Source: Doryteuthis pealeii
Lineage: Eukaryota; Mollusca; Cephalopoda; Myopsida; Loliginidae
DNA length: 64,000 nt
Direction: 5' to 3'
NCBI GenBank assembly: GCA_023376005.1
Contig: CM042157.1
Coordinates: forward strand, 67,619,460-67,683,459
This document shows positions 1 through 12,051 of the stretch, in pieces (positions within the stretch are counted from its first letter, which is position 1; the number at the start of each line of letters is the position of its first letter). The translations under genes and the position numbers were made by a program. The notes beneath the pieces were generated by a model, which worked only from the letters and a program-made list of their open reading frames with translations, was not told the origin of the DNA and did no database searches.

Positions 1-490
1 GCATGAGTGCAACCATAGATACACTGTTTCAGTTTCTTAGTCTGTTGAATCAACTCCATCCAATGAATTCACCTGTGGTAAATTTATGGAAGGAGTAACA
101 AGTGAATAGGAAATTCACAAGCAGTCCCCCAAACCTCCACATACATATCTCGGTCAGGGGAAGGAGATGCCTTTGTTTGCTGCAAATTTTCTACAGATGC
201 AATGACAATTACGCCGAAAGCTGTTGATTCCTGATCATGATGGAGCTGCCATTTAGATTTTCACTAAAGACCCTTTGGTCAGGTTGTGGCCCTAATATAC
301 CACTGGGTGCCAGACCTGTCCAACTTAAGTTCCTCACAATATGGCTCTGACACTACTAAGTTTACATGGCCCTGCCACGATAAAGAGGGGTTAGACTTTA
401 GAAACAATGTGCTAGATGGCCATTGAGCAAAAACTTCCTCCGCACTTTTACAGGTTTTGTTTATTGTTCTGCAGAGTTTCTAGCCATATT
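1..490. other. No gene seen
   Basis: A segment near 400-460 (GATGGCCATTGAGCAAAAAC) recurs inverted at 4225-4275, so part of this is dispersed repeat. Confidence 0.5.
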
Positions 491-498
491 CCTGTGTC

Positions 499-694
499 GG
501 TTATTTCCTATAACTCCAACATAAACAATGGGGAACCACTCTTGACTGATAAATTATTTTTTTATTTTCCCCATTAAACTAACCCTAAACCCTAACTCTG
601 TCTTCTTTTTTCCTAGTAGATCAATAAATAAATAAATAATTTATCATCCAAGAGTGGTTCCCCTTTGTTTTTGTTGGAGTTATTGGAAATAACC
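499..694. mobile_element. hAT-type MITE, family M1
   Basis: Long terminal inverted repeats start GGTTATTTCCTATAACTC. They enclose a telomere-like core (CCCTAAACCCTAACTC). Flanked by a perfect 8-bp target duplication CCTGTGTC (491-498, 695-702). Confidence 0.9.
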
Positions 695-887
695 CCTGTG
701 TCTGGTCAGTGCTACTGTGTGTGCTACTGCTACTTTGTAACCCAGCTCTACCTGTTTCATCATCAGATCATTGGTGATTAAACAGGTAACCCCACAGATT
801 TAGTCTAGTCTGGATACACTTAGACTGAACATTTGTTAAGGAAAGACGGCTAACTCACATAAACAATGCATAAATCACTGTTTAATA

Positions 888-1055
888 GGTTATTTCATAT
901 AACTCCATGCTTGACTGATAAATTATTTATTTATTTGCCTATTAAACTAACCCTAACCCCGTCTTCTTTTTTCCTAGTAGATCAATAAATAAATAAATAA
1001 TTTATCAGTCAAGAGTGGTTCCCCTTTGTTTACGGTGGAGTTATAGGAAATAACC
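888..1055. mobile_element. hAT-type MITE, family M1
   Basis: Same inverted repeats and core as 499-694. Target duplication GTTTAATA (880-887, 1056-1063). Inserted in a local tandem repeat whose other unit (about 1230) shows the uninterrupted site. Confidence 0.9.
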
Positions 1056-1063
1056 GTTTAATA

Positions 1064-1909
1064 TATACAATATGTAACAACAAAATAACATAATCTATAT
1101 GTTCCAAACAGATTAATTGTACAATATGTTTCATGAACAATCACTACATTATAATGAATTAGTGCATCCATAGATACACTAACACTGAACGGTAAGGAAA
1201 GACAAGCAAGTAACTCGCATGAACAATGCACATATGAATGTTTAATATATACAACACATAACAACAAAATAACATGATACATATGTCCCGCACATGTTAA
1301 TTGTACAATATGTTCAATGAATAAACAAAGTGTAATGAAGAGGTTAAAATGGTTAGAAAATTTTTTACTCCGTCTATTGTGGTTTTTGTGACTTCTATGC
1401 CAAAGATGGAGACTAATTGTCTCTATTCTGTTCTGCAAACAGAACTGAGAAATATGTCCTTTTCACTCAACGAGCGAGGACTGAAAACAGATAGGTCTTG
1501 CTCCTTCAATGAAGGGAGATCAAAGAGAAAATTTTAAAGGGCTGAATTATCATGTGACCAATGGACATGTGAAGTGGAAATCCATGTCCACAATCCAAGA
1601 GAAGACAATTATTTTTATATCCCTATACTGGTACGACAAAAATACTACAAACACATTTCTTGTATATTCACAATGTATCTTATTTTAATCAAATGCTCTT
1701 ATACTTTACAAATAAATCAGAAATGTGTAGAAAATTTTGCACATTAAAATCTGTACCATTTTTGCATACTAAAAAAAAAAATGAATTTTTGTTTAATTGA
1801 CCCAAATTAACTAATTGTATTTGTGAACGTAAGTATAAATTAATGGAAATAATTAGTGAAATCTCATCTGACTGAATAATTTCTCTATCAAATCACTTAA
1901 GTCTTTTTG

Positions 1910-1917
<8 letters not shown>
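1064..1917. other. Local duplication, then nothing recognised
   Basis: 1064-1200 and 1230-1340 are diverged tandem units (ACAACAAAATAACAT). 1341-1917 shows no feature. Confidence 0.5.
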
Positions 1918-1939
<22 letters not shown>

Positions 1940-1947
<8 letters not shown>

Positions 1948-2215
1948 GTATAATGTAATGTAATTTATTGTGTACAGTGCTCAGGTGCACCACAACTCAT
2001 CAAAGTCTCATGTCAAGTACACAGAATAATGTTGTGTCAGGAACATGAACAGTTCACAGTAGTAATATGCATGTATGTGTATGTGGAGAGTGGCATCAGG
2101 TATAGTGTTGGCGGACTACAGGAAGCATGGAGGCTTTGAAAGATTCAGTGCTCCGGCAGCCTACAACAGATGCAGGCAGTTTATTCCATGTCTCCGCAAT
2201 TCTGATATTAAAGTA
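1940..2215 (-). pseudogene. LINE 3' end, second 5'-truncated copy
   Basis: Read on the minus strand it encodes WNKLPASVVGCRSTESFKAS, then VVRQHYT and a stop. The 3' UTR matches that of the copy at 10396-10918. It ends in AATAAATT next to a TA repeat at 1918-1945. Confidence 0.75.
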
Positions 2216-2223
2216 AGCCTAAT

Positions 2224-2281
2224 GAGTCATAGTATATCTACCTAGGTTTCTCCTAATGGATCATCAGGATGATTCTGACTC
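2224..2281 (-). ncRNA. Hammerhead ribozyme motif in one arm of an inverted repeat
   Basis: Stem I has a distal GAGUCA/UGACUC helix, an internal loop and a proximal AUC/GAU helix. Then CUGAUGA, stem II UCC-AUUA-GGA, GAAA, stem III ACC-UA-GGU, cleavage base A. Pair 10.1-11.1 is U-A, not the usual G-C. The opposite arm (2276-2330, plus strand) has lost 13 bases between two CC doublets, removing the loop and GAAA. Confidence 0.6.
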
Positions 2282-2504
2282 CAGAGTCAGAATTATCCTG
2301 ATGATCCTAGGTAGATGTTCTCTGACTCATTAGGCTTACTTTATTATTATTATTATTATTATTTATTAGCTCTACTTTTTGTATTGGGCACTTTAGTATG
2401 TTTAACTTAGGCAACTATTACAGTATTTTTTCTCATAAACAGATTATCAGTCATATGAAAATTCCTATCACACTGACAAGTTAAAGCAACAATTCTTTCA
2501 AGAT

Positions 2505-2760
2505 ATAGTTGTACCAGTTAGCCTCCTCCTTCTACAACTCAAAGAAAGGGATGAGAGACAATGCGTTGATAACAGACTCTGTTTCTTAACAACACATTGC
2601 TCGAATGAAAATAAACAACCATTTTCTACCAATAATTGTTGGAAAAAACTTTTTTTAAAAACCCGGGGTACTGTATAAAGCATAGTCTGTATGCGAGCCG
2701 CACCTATGCTTGCTGAGAGTCGCATGTGGCCCACAGGCTGCATGTTTGATATGCCTGTTA
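2505..2760. repeat. Dispersed hAT-like repeat
   Basis: About 250 bases matching 24225-24490 (GAGAGACAATGCGTTGA, TTCTTAACAACACATTGC, GCATGTTTGA). The end, with CCACAGGCTGCATGTTTGA, resembles hAT termini; no transposase reading was found. Confidence 0.55.
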
Positions 2761-3225
2761 TAAGGACTTATTTCTTAGAACTACATATACTAATTTTTTA
2801 TCAGTGTATCTCCAAAACTTTTTTTAACAAAAGAAGTAAACTATTCATAGAATAAACAAATAAATTTTGAATTGATATGCATAATTTTCCATCTACAAAT
2901 AAGGTCACATGTTTAATTCTTAGCTTCTTTTTTATTGTTACATTTTTAGGGATAAAAAAGAAAATAAATTAAACAAATACATTTTTATCACTTGAACTCA
3001 ACAAGTAATCAAAAACTGAATTAAAATTTTTGTCATATGTACAAAAAAAGTTTTTAGAAAAATAGAATTATGTTTCAAAACACTCACGAGTTTAGAGCCA
3101 CATTAAAAAAAAATGTTTTAAATGTAAACAAAAAAAACATCCTAAAATAAATGAGCATTATAATACTTTGTGAATTTTTTTTTTAATTTGTTAAGGAATT
3201 TGCTAAATGATTTTCCTCTTACCCA

Positions 3226-3546
3226 AATCTCTTACTCCCTCTCACTCCCCTCCCTCACCCATCTCTCTCCCTCTCCTCCCTCACCATCTCTCACTCCTCC
3301 CTCACCCATCTCTCTCCTCCCTCTCTCTCTCACTCCCTCCCTCACCCATCTCTCTCACCCCCTCCTCACCATCTCTCTCCCCTCCCTCACCCATCTCTCT
3401 CTCCCCTCCTTCTCTCCTCTCCCTCCTTCTCTCTCTCCCCTCCTTCTCCCCTCTCTCTCTCTCTCCCTCCTCTCCTCCCTCCTCTCTCCCTCTCCCTCCT
3501 CCTCTCCCTCCCTCTCTCTCCTCCCTCTCTCTCTCTCTCTCTCTGG
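3226..3546. repeat. CT-rich microsatellite
   Basis: About 320 bases of CTCTCCCTCC repeats. Open frames here are low-complexity only. Confidence 0.95.
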
Positions 3547-3923
3547 TTTTGCTAAATTCTTTTGACTTTTGATTATAATAAAAACTTGAGTTGCATGAAC
3601 ATTTCTCATAAATATCATTTAAATTCCAGAAAGAAAAACAAAGATGAAATATTTGGGGCCACCCTTGAACCAACTGTTGGTAAAGAAACCTTTTTTTTTT
3701 TTTCTTCTTCTTCCTTGTTTTTATTCATATGAATTATATTATTTGTCTGGATTTTTGAGATGAGGCTTGATAATTTGTATCATTTGGGCTATTGTCCTTA
3801 TCTTTATTGTTATATACACAATGTTTCGGCCAATGTGCCCTCCGGCCTTCTTCAGGGGTTTCTTGTCAAACTCAGGAGCCTTCACAGAACTTTGAATCGA
3901 ACCCTTTATTCAGTCCATAAACA

Positions 3924-3972
3924 AGCTCTGAAGATGATTTTTATAAAATCGAAATATTGTTCAATATCAGCT
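3924..3972 (+). ncRNA. Hammerhead-like motif, CUGAAGA variant with an extra U
   Basis: Stem I AGCU/AGCU, CUGAAGA, unpaired U, stem II GAUUUU-UAU-AAAAUC (6 pairs), GAAA, stem III of 6 pairs with a UU loop (AUAUUG/CAAUAU), cleavage base C. Same architecture as 31572-31616 with entirely different helix sequences. Confidence 0.5.
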
Positions 3973-4030
3973 ATGAATATGTTATAAAATGTTTTCACTT
4001 TAACAGCATTTTGTGGTGTTTTTATATCCT

Positions 4031-4074
<44 letters not shown>

Positions 4075-4688
4075 GTCAGGTTGCTCAACGTGCTAGTGGT
4101 AGTATGTAACCCAGTACTACCTGTTTCATAGTTGTATCATCAGCGACTAAACCGGTAACCCCACAGATTTTGTCTGGTGAGGAGGGGGCTTGACACCCTG
4201 CAGGATGAAAGACAAGACCTGTAAAAGGGTGGCGGAAACTCTTTTGCTCAATGGCCATCTAGCACATTATTATAGGGCAGGACAAACCCTGACAAAACCA
4301 GATGTATAACAGCCTGTGAGGGTGGATGTATACATCTTGAAATATTCCCAGCCAGTCACTGCAACCACTGAGATGCTGATCTTGTCCTGGACATTTCTTG
4401 CCAGCTCGATACCTTCTCAGTGGAGGAGAAAGGCACACAAACAATTGGCAAGCACTTGTGTATCCTAAATAAACTTTACCTAGCTTTCCACTACATAAAT
4501 AATATACTAAATATTTTTTTGTTTTTAACAAATAATTTACTATCATATAAAGATAGATCTTTAGCCTTTTTTTGTAATTCGTAGATAGATTTTTTTTTTA
4601 AATGAACCTCAAATCAAACATTAAATTTGAAAAAAAATATATATAAGGATAATTAATTTAATCACGTTAACTCTTTATTTTATTAAAA

Positions 4689-5328
4689 CTAGCAAATATA
4701 TGCACCCTCCGGGTGCAAGTATTTAAGTTTTAATATAATAGAATATTATATTAAATTAGAAAGGCTAATGAAACTGAATAAGAATACAGATAAAAAGATT
4801 TGGAACAGAGGGGGTATGATTGAAAAATAGAACAACTGAAAAACTAACTCTTCCATCCTTTTCTATTACTCCCGTCTTTCATTGATAAATTTTCCTAATT
4901 CAACTATTTAGTTAAAATAGGAAGTAAAGAATAATATGAGTCATTTCTTCTTGTTAATGGATTTCTTTTAAGATTTATCCCCGAGATTTTTGCTCATATT
5001 AAATAAGATAAAACCAAACAATTAGAAATCAATAATACTAAGCATATATTTATTAAAATCAAATTTCTAATTAACAATATGCAAATTAGCCTTCCCATTC
5101 ACACTGTAATCCGCTATTTTGTTGTATATATAAATACAATTGCATGTCATTAGTATGTAGATATTGTCAACAGTCTTAATGATGTAAAACAATTTTATTA
5201 ATAATTGAGGTTTAAATAAAAATAAAATCATGGAGAATGTGATATAAATAACAAAGGGAATTGTGATGTGTATAGTAATATAGTTTTGGTTACAGACAGA
5301 CAAACCCACAATCTCCATTATAATAAGA
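4689..5328 (-). mobile_element. Non-autonomous Helitron, family A
   Basis: On the minus strand it starts TCTTATTATAATGGAGATT and ends with hairpin GCACCCGGAGGGTGC, ATATATTTG, CTAG. Inserted between A and T, as Helitrons do. No cassette. Confidence 0.88.
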
Positions 5329-6127
5329 TATACAACTAAATTTCGAAATGTGAAGAAAAAAAATTAAATGTTGAAAAAACAAGATTTTTAACAATGTTTT
5401 TAATTTTAGTCTCTTATGATTTAAAGACTTCCTTTAAAATAAATCCCTTTTTTGAATTAATAAAACCCGGTCAAACAATCTATTTTTTCTCAAAAGAAAA
5501 TTTGTAGTTTCCAATATTCAAAAAATGTTATTTTAGAAATTAAATTAAAGTCTTTTTTTTTTTTTTAAGGTAGAATTTTGAATATTTTTTCAATAAATAA
5601 AAAATATCAAGAATCATGCCTCATAGTGAAATATGGTAGCCGGGTAGCGTATAAAGTACAAAAATTGACCGGAGTATTTTAAAAATTATTTAGTCTTAAA
5701 TCTTACTTTCAGATGACAGGAGAAAACAGATAAAAATCTAAATATTTCTAATTAATAAATTAAATTTTTTTAATTGTACATCCGTTAAAAACTAAAAAGA
5801 AAAAATGAATGTATAATCAGGAGTTTCTGTTTTGTTGAACCATGATAAAAAAAAGAACGCTAGTCAGAATTTGTTTATAACCTGTTATACACGATAACGA
5901 GCAAAAAATATTTTATTGAAATTTTTTTCTCATAGTTTCAATTTTCAAAAAAATTTCAATTTTCATGTAATCATTGGTTTCCTTTTTTGGGGAGGACATG
6001 TTGAACCTTTTGAAATTTTTACCGTCCCCAGCAAACTGTCCCGGATGATGTATTAGTCGTCCTGGATGTAATTTTTATCGTCCCCGAGACGATGGGACAG
6101 AATTAATGTTGAGCCCTGATATATATA
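5329..6127. other. AT-rich, nothing recognised
   Basis: No long frame, repeat family or inverted ends were seen. Confidence 0.5.
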
Positions 6128-6467
6128 CAGTGATGCTGATAGCTTTTTGACTTAGTGCATCCTGGGATGCACATATTTGCTTTGAATGAGTCCCCAGGAA
6201 ATTTGATGGGTCCCAACTAAAGTTTCTAAATAAAAAACAATCTATTAAGAAACTTTAATTTGGGAGACATAAATTAGCCGTCTAACTCCTGCTTTGTAAC
6301 CTATCTTTTGTAATTTGTTTCTAAGAAACTATTGAAATGTATTTACAGTTAGCTTGAAATGGTGAGGGAAGAAAAAAGAAAGACACTGAGATGCATGGAT
6401 ATGATTTTACTGCGTCTATTTAGATTTTTGTGCAACAGTGACGCAGTACGTGTACATATCAGCATCT
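6128..6467. mobile_element. MITE family D
   Basis: Ends CAGTGATGCTGATAG / TATCAGCATCT. Interior has GGGTCCCAACTAAAG and TTTTACTGCGTC. Other copies: 8284-8470, 14620-14846 (partial), 44516-44800, 45876-46754, 51130-51388, 54452-54785. Confidence 0.7.
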
Positions 6468-6577
6468 ATATATATATATATAATTATTATTGTTATAATA
6501 ACAATAACAACAACATTAAAGATGGATATTCTAAGACTGAGTTTAAATTCAAAAACTTTTAATTTAAAAAAGAATGA

Positions 6578-6733
<156 letters not shown>

Positions 6734-6783
6734 TAAGTATCTCTTTCATAATATTATTATTTTGCTAATTATGTTGTCCATTA

Positions 6784-7276
6784 GGGTAGGTTGATTTTTA
6801 ACTTTTTTAAAAATTTCAAATTCTCTCAAACAGTAAAAGTTTTGTGTTGGTATAATGAATACTGATACCAAAAACTAGATCTCTTACTTGCACCATTGTT
6901 TGAGGAAATAGCATCAAAGATCATCTACTAAAGTGCTCCCCAAAAATCCTTATTTTTGCAACATTTAACCTAGAAATTGGTTAGAAAATTTAGCAATTTC
7001 AATATTAAAACAGAGATGGTTGTCCTTTTAAATGAAGTGAATAAAATATAACTAGAATTCAAATTTAAATTATATCCCCCATCACCACCAACACCTGATA
7101 TGCTGCTTTTTATCTAATAATTAAGCTGTAACAGTGTTAACATTTTAAAAGATTGAAATCTATTTCCTCAGACAAATGCAAAGTTTTGAAGAAAAATATT
7201 GTGATAATTCCTTATGTTAATTTGCAACTTTCACCACATATGAGATTTTACAGTTCCAAAATCGACCTACCCTATT
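6784..7276. mobile_element. Non-autonomous DNA transposon, family E
   Basis: Inverted ends TAGGGTAGGTTGATTTT / AAATCGACCTACCCTA, about 490 bases. Confidence 0.65.
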
Positions 7277-7445
7277 GGACATGTATTTCTGTTAACAATT
7301 TAATTGATAAATGAATGATCTGATGGGGAAGTTCAAATTCTGGAGCTCTGGGGATTCTAGAGTACCCCTTCATCACCATTACTCCCAGCTACACTCTGAC
7401 CTGGAGTGGTAGTACCTGTTAGGGTCTCATCTATGGGTTAAATAG

Positions 7446-8910
7446 AAGAAAATGAGTTAACAAAAATCTGAATGAATAGAACAAAAAAGAAAAGAAATGT
7501 TTATTTTCACACATTACATTTTTTACACAAAAAAACAAACACAACAAATTATTAATTAATGTATTCATGTGTGAAGGATAATCGTTAATTAGGACTGAGC
7601 CTATTCTAGTAGTGACCACCTTTAAAGATACATTTTTGTTCATTATATTATTGGAAAGTATAAAACACACAAAAACACAATTAAGTAATAATAGGTTAAG
7701 CCATCAGATGTTTGTTGAGCTTGAGGGCAGGTTTTGTGGTATTAATGTTGGTTGTTGTAGTAATGTGTGGAGGATGATCACTAAGTAGGACTGAACCTAT
7801 TCTAGTAGTGACCACCTCTGGTATTTCATAGATTTTCAGATTTAAATTTGAAGAGATTAAAAGCAGTTTTAAAATAATTTAAACGAATCGAATGTCTTAA
7901 AATAAAATTTAATGTATTATTGTTTTTTTTAATTTTTTTATATTTTTAGATATGTCCATTTTAACATTTTTCTGTTTTTGTTTTTTTGTGTGTAAAAAGA
8001 AAAAAATTAGACCACCTTATCTTTTTTGGAGTGAGGCGTTTTTTCTTTTACAAAAACAAAACATTGTGTTTGTTTTTGAAGAGCCTTCAGAGCTGTTAAA
8101 ATATTTTAACAATATAAGTAATTTTTTAAAGCAGAATAAAGATTATTAATTTTAAATATACAGTAGAGACTGGGTCTCTTTTTTTTGTCTTCGATATAAA
8201 ATAAGCCAACAACGGTTGACATGCTGTAAAATCACCCCAAAAAGAAAGAAAAATAAATAAATGTACTGTATGTTAAGAAATTATGGGTCCCAACTAAAGC
8301 CTTCTAACTCCTACCTTGTAACCTCTCCTGTGTAATTTGGTTTCTAAGAAACTATTGAAATGTATTTACAGTTAGCTTGAAATGGTAAGGGAAGAAAACA
8401 GTAAAAACACTAGGATGCATGGATATGATTTTACTGCGTCCTTTTAGATTTTTGTGCGTCACAGGACATTTCTGCCTGTATATTATTTACTTTTCTAAAT
8501 TTTTTATTTTTTTTATTTCAGATTTTTTGGTCATTGATTTTTGGATTTCTGAAGAGAGGACTATGCCACCTCAATATTACACTTATTACTCAACCAGGTG
8601 TAATTGATGAGAAAGAGGAAGTGTATTTATCTCCCCTCCCCTGATCAATTTATTTCTATGGTATAAGTACCTGTTTTTTTTTTGTTTTTAAATTTTTATG
8701 ATTGGTATACTTTTCCCAACAATCCTCAGGAGATATAGCACTATATTTGGAATATATGTGCAGGGGGGAGGGGAGAGACAAATTATTTTCTCATCACTTT
8801 GATCGGACATGGGATCACTTATTTTACCTGCCTTCTGTTTTTGTATCTTCCTAGTTGATAAGCAGATTTGAATTTTATGTCAATTTTTGAACTGGAATCT
8901 TTCATTAAAG
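7446..8910. other. No gene; one short duplicated motif and a family D piece
   Basis: CCTATTCTAGTAGTGACCACC occurs at about 7600 and 7797 and inverted at 34096. 8284-8470 is a family D MITE fragment. Confidence 0.5.
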
Positions 8911-9111
8911 TACAGGGTGGTCTGAAAGTCTTGTCACCCCCCCCCCCCCCCCCCCCCTCAACCAAAATATGACAATGAATTAATCAACTATTATTATATG
9001 AAATTAGCCGCCAGAAATGAAATAGAAAATTATGTCATCATCATTATATAATTATATTATTAAAACAAAAACAATAATGTACGGGTGACAAGACTTTCGG
9101 ACCACCCTGTA
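8911..9111. mobile_element. Mariner-type MITE
   Basis: Inverted ends CAGGGTGGTCTGAAAGTCTT / AAGACTTTCGGACCACCCTG flanked by TA on both sides, as for Tc1/mariner. AT-rich centre with a poly-C run. Confidence 0.85.
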
Positions 9112-9151
9112 AACTTGTCCATTATGTTGGTTGTAGTTTAATGATTGATCA

Positions 9152-9335
9152 TACAGGGTGGTCCGAAAGTCTTGTCACCTCCTATCAAAATTATCGATTA
9201 TATGAAATAATCCACTGGAAATGAAATAGAAAAGTATTATTATTATTATTATTATTAATCATATATATTAAAACAAAGGAATAATGAAAGTTAAAACAAT
9301 ATATAGTGGTGACAAGACTTTCGGACCACCCAGTA
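9152..9335. mobile_element. Mariner-type MITE, second of three in a row
   Basis: Same ends as 8911-9111 with TA target sites. Internal ATT repeat. Confidence 0.85.
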
Positions 9336-9343
9336 TATTTATG

Positions 9344-9433
9344 TACATGTTGGGCCGAAAGTCTTGTCACCCATGCATATTTTTAAAGCTAAAACAATAT
9401 GTATGGGTGACAAGACTTTCGGACCACCATGTA
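9344..9433. mobile_element. Mariner-type MITE, short deleted copy
   Basis: Ends (CATGTTGGGCCGAAAGTCTT / AAGACTTTCGGACCACCATG) with TA flanks, only 90 bases. It could form a near-perfect hairpin. Confidence 0.8.
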
Positions 9434-9684
9434 CATATGTACAGAATGTATTAGAGGATTTTTTTTTTTTTTGTGGATGGAAAATGGGCCCATAACAAGT
9501 TGCAGGTGGGGACTTGCTACATATTTTTCTGTCTTTTGTGGGTTATATGTATTTAAAACAGTTTTATACCAGATCTGATTTTTTTTTCTTCTTCTAAACA
9601 TTCATTTTGTATATAAACATATTTCACAAATAAAATTTTTTTAAAATTATATTTATTGTCTGAAATTTTTATAACATCATGCAA

Positions 9685-10166
9685 TCTAAATATTAATACT
9701 CGTATTCCTTGATTGTATGACCGTTATCATCTTGCAACATCCTCTGGTTAAAAGTGAGACTGTCCAAATCATCCAAGATGAAATGCAAAAATGTAAATCA
9801 TGATTATCTGGTGTTGCTTATCCACTGAATTCTTATTTTTTATGAGTGTTGTCACCTCAGCTAAATAATGGACCATTTGGTTTTTATTATAGAGAAAGAA
9901 AGGGAAGAAAAAGGACATGCTACACAGAAATAATATAAGAAAGAAAGAAAGAGTGAGCATGTAGATGTGATAATGCTAATCTGTTTCAATCGGACATAAT
10001 AAAAAGATGAAAAGAAGGAAAGAAAGAAAGAAAAGAGTGAGAGAGCTAAATTAAGATTATTATACTTTTTACATATGGAACTATTAGGCAATATCTCTTA
10101 AGTAAACATATCAAACATTGTAATAATTAAATTATCATACTGTGGTATATCCACAGGTCCTGCTAG
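9685..10166 (+). mobile_element. Non-autonomous Helitron, family B
   Basis: Starts TCTAAATATTAATACTCG and ends with hairpin CTGTGGTATATCCACAG, GTCCTG, CTAG, inserted between A and T. Interior is purine-rich (GAAAGAAAG). Confidence 0.85.
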
Positions 10167-10395
10167 TCTAATAAATGTGAATGTTAGTGTCACATTTTTT
10201 TTTCAAATTTATTTCTAGAAGCCGTAACCTATCATATCATACCATTTTGGAATTCATTTGACTCGATGAGCAAATTAAAAACATTCTGGGCCGAATCCAG
10301 ACCTGCAATCCTTAAATTCTGGATTCCCAAGTTTTAATTACTGCGATTGTTTTCGTTGATTTTTATGTGATTTTTTGTGACAAATTTTTATGTAT

Positions 10396-10918
10396 GATAA
10401 CCAAACGAATACCCTCCATCAGGCATCTGCCATACTCAGAAAGTCTCGCTGCCCTGGGAATGGATTCGCTGAAACTTCGGCGTCTGGCAACTGACCTGGT
10501 AAACGCTCATAAGGTCATTAATCATCTTAACAACAGCAACCTTGAGCACCTTTTTGATCTCCATCTTTCCAACACACGTGGGCATGCCTACAAAGTCAGA
10601 AAACAGCACTGCTCACGTGACTTTCGGAAACATTTTTTCACGCTCAGAGTTGCGGAGACATGGAATAAACAGCCCGCGTCTGTTGTAGGCTGCCGAAGCA
10701 CTGAGTCTTTCAAAGCCTCTATGCTTCCTGTGGTCCGCCGACACTATACCTGATGCCACTCTCCACATACATATGCACACACGCGCACACATACATGCAT
10801 ATTACTACTGTAAACTGTTCATGTTCCTGACACTAATACATTATTCTGTGTACTTGACATGAGACTTTGATGAGTTGTGGTGCACCTGAGCACTGTACAC
10901 AATAAATTTCATTATTGT
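10396..10918 (+). pseudogene. LINE 3' end: C-terminal tail of a non-LTR reverse transcriptase plus 3' UTR
   Basis: The 128-residue open frame at 10367-10753 contains RIPSIRHLPYSESLAALGM, LRRLATDLVNAHKVINHL, NTRGHAYKV, and a WNKQPASVVGCRSTESFKAS block. That is the usual C-terminal tail after the RT domain in CR1/Jockey-like LINEs. The stop at 10751 is followed by about 165 bases of 3' UTR ending AATAAATTTCATTATTGTAA. Copy 2, at 1940-2215 on the other strand, shares both the protein end and the UTR. The element is 5'-truncated, as LINE copies usually are. Confidence 0.8.
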
Positions 10919-10923
10919 AACAA

Positions 10924-11805
10924 CTAGCAAATATATGCACCCTCCGGGTGCAAGTATTTAAGTTTTAATATAATAAAATATCATGTTAAATTAGAAAGGC
11001 TAATGAAACTGAAGAATTCAGATAAAAATATTTGGAACAGAGTGGGTATAATCGGAAAATAGAACAACTTTGAAACTAACTCTTCCATCATTTTCCATTA
11101 CTCCCGTCTTTCATTGCTAAATTTTCCTAATTTAAGTATTTAGTTAAAATAGGAAGTAAAGAATAAAATTACAGTTATTTCTTCTTGTTAAAGGATTTCT
11201 TTTAAGATTTATCTGAGATTTTTGCTCATATTCAATAAGATAAAACCAAACAATTAGAAATCAATAATACTAAGCACATATTTATTAAAATCAAATTTTT
11301 AAGATCAATATGCAAATTAGCCTTCCCGTTCACACTGTGAACCGCTATTTTGTTGTATATATAAATACAATTGCATGTTATTAGTATGTAGATATGGTCA
11401 ACAGTGGCTTCGGCCTCTGGACCATTGATATAATTAACACCTGCCCCCTCGATTTAAAGGGGCAGGGCTGGGTTTATTGCCCAGTGCCTGAGGCGCCCCC
11501 CTTGAGGGGGAATGCCGACGGGATCGATGCAATTTTTCACCCGCCACCCCATGAGCTTCGGTTTGTGGGTGGTCCCACATAAATAGGGCCTTGTGCCTGA
11601 CCCATACAAGTGGGGTACGTGGAAAATATCATGTAGATATTGTTAACAGTCTTAATGATGTAAAACAATTTTACTAATAATTGAGGTTTGAATAAAAAAT
11701 AAAATCATGGAGAATGTGGTGTAAATAACAAAGGGAATTGTGACTTGTTTAGTAATATAGTTTCGGTTACAGACAGACAAACCCACAATCTCCATTATAA
11801 TAAGA
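10924..11805 (-). mobile_element. Family A Helitron with cassette
   Basis: Same ends as 4689-5328, inserted between A and T, immediately after the LINE tail at 10918. It contains the ~240-bp GC-richer cassette at 11396-11632. Confidence 0.88.
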
Positions 11806-12051
11806 TTTTTATAATCTGGAAATAAATTCAGGAATAATTGAAATTAATTGAAAAATCCAGCAAAAGTCATCTATGTAATAAAAATAATTGTTTGTATGGA
11901 AAGTAAGAACCTCCATACATTAAATTGTCTTTAAATTAAGTGGCAGCAGAAGAATTATTGTTAAACTTTTAAAAGGTAAGGTTGAATATTAATGCAATAC
12001 TTAAATTTTGAATTCTTCTGTAGTTTATTTTTGCCTATCACATAACTATTT

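Noticed and set aside
1058..1438. 126-codon minus-strand frame
   Set aside because: Spans a local tandem repeat with no recognisable domain and no splice or promoter context.
3815..3865. Hammerhead on the minus strand at 3820-3860, and a like one at 48425-48465
   Set aside because: CUGAAGA and GAAA are there with GGCC/GGCC between, but stem I does not pair; kept only as weak members of the variant class.
4090..4190. Hammerhead with CUGAUGA and GAAAC near 4120-4150, and a relative near 730-770
   Set aside because: Stem II does not form properly (or is absent) and stem I is not complementary; recorded as a shared repeat only.
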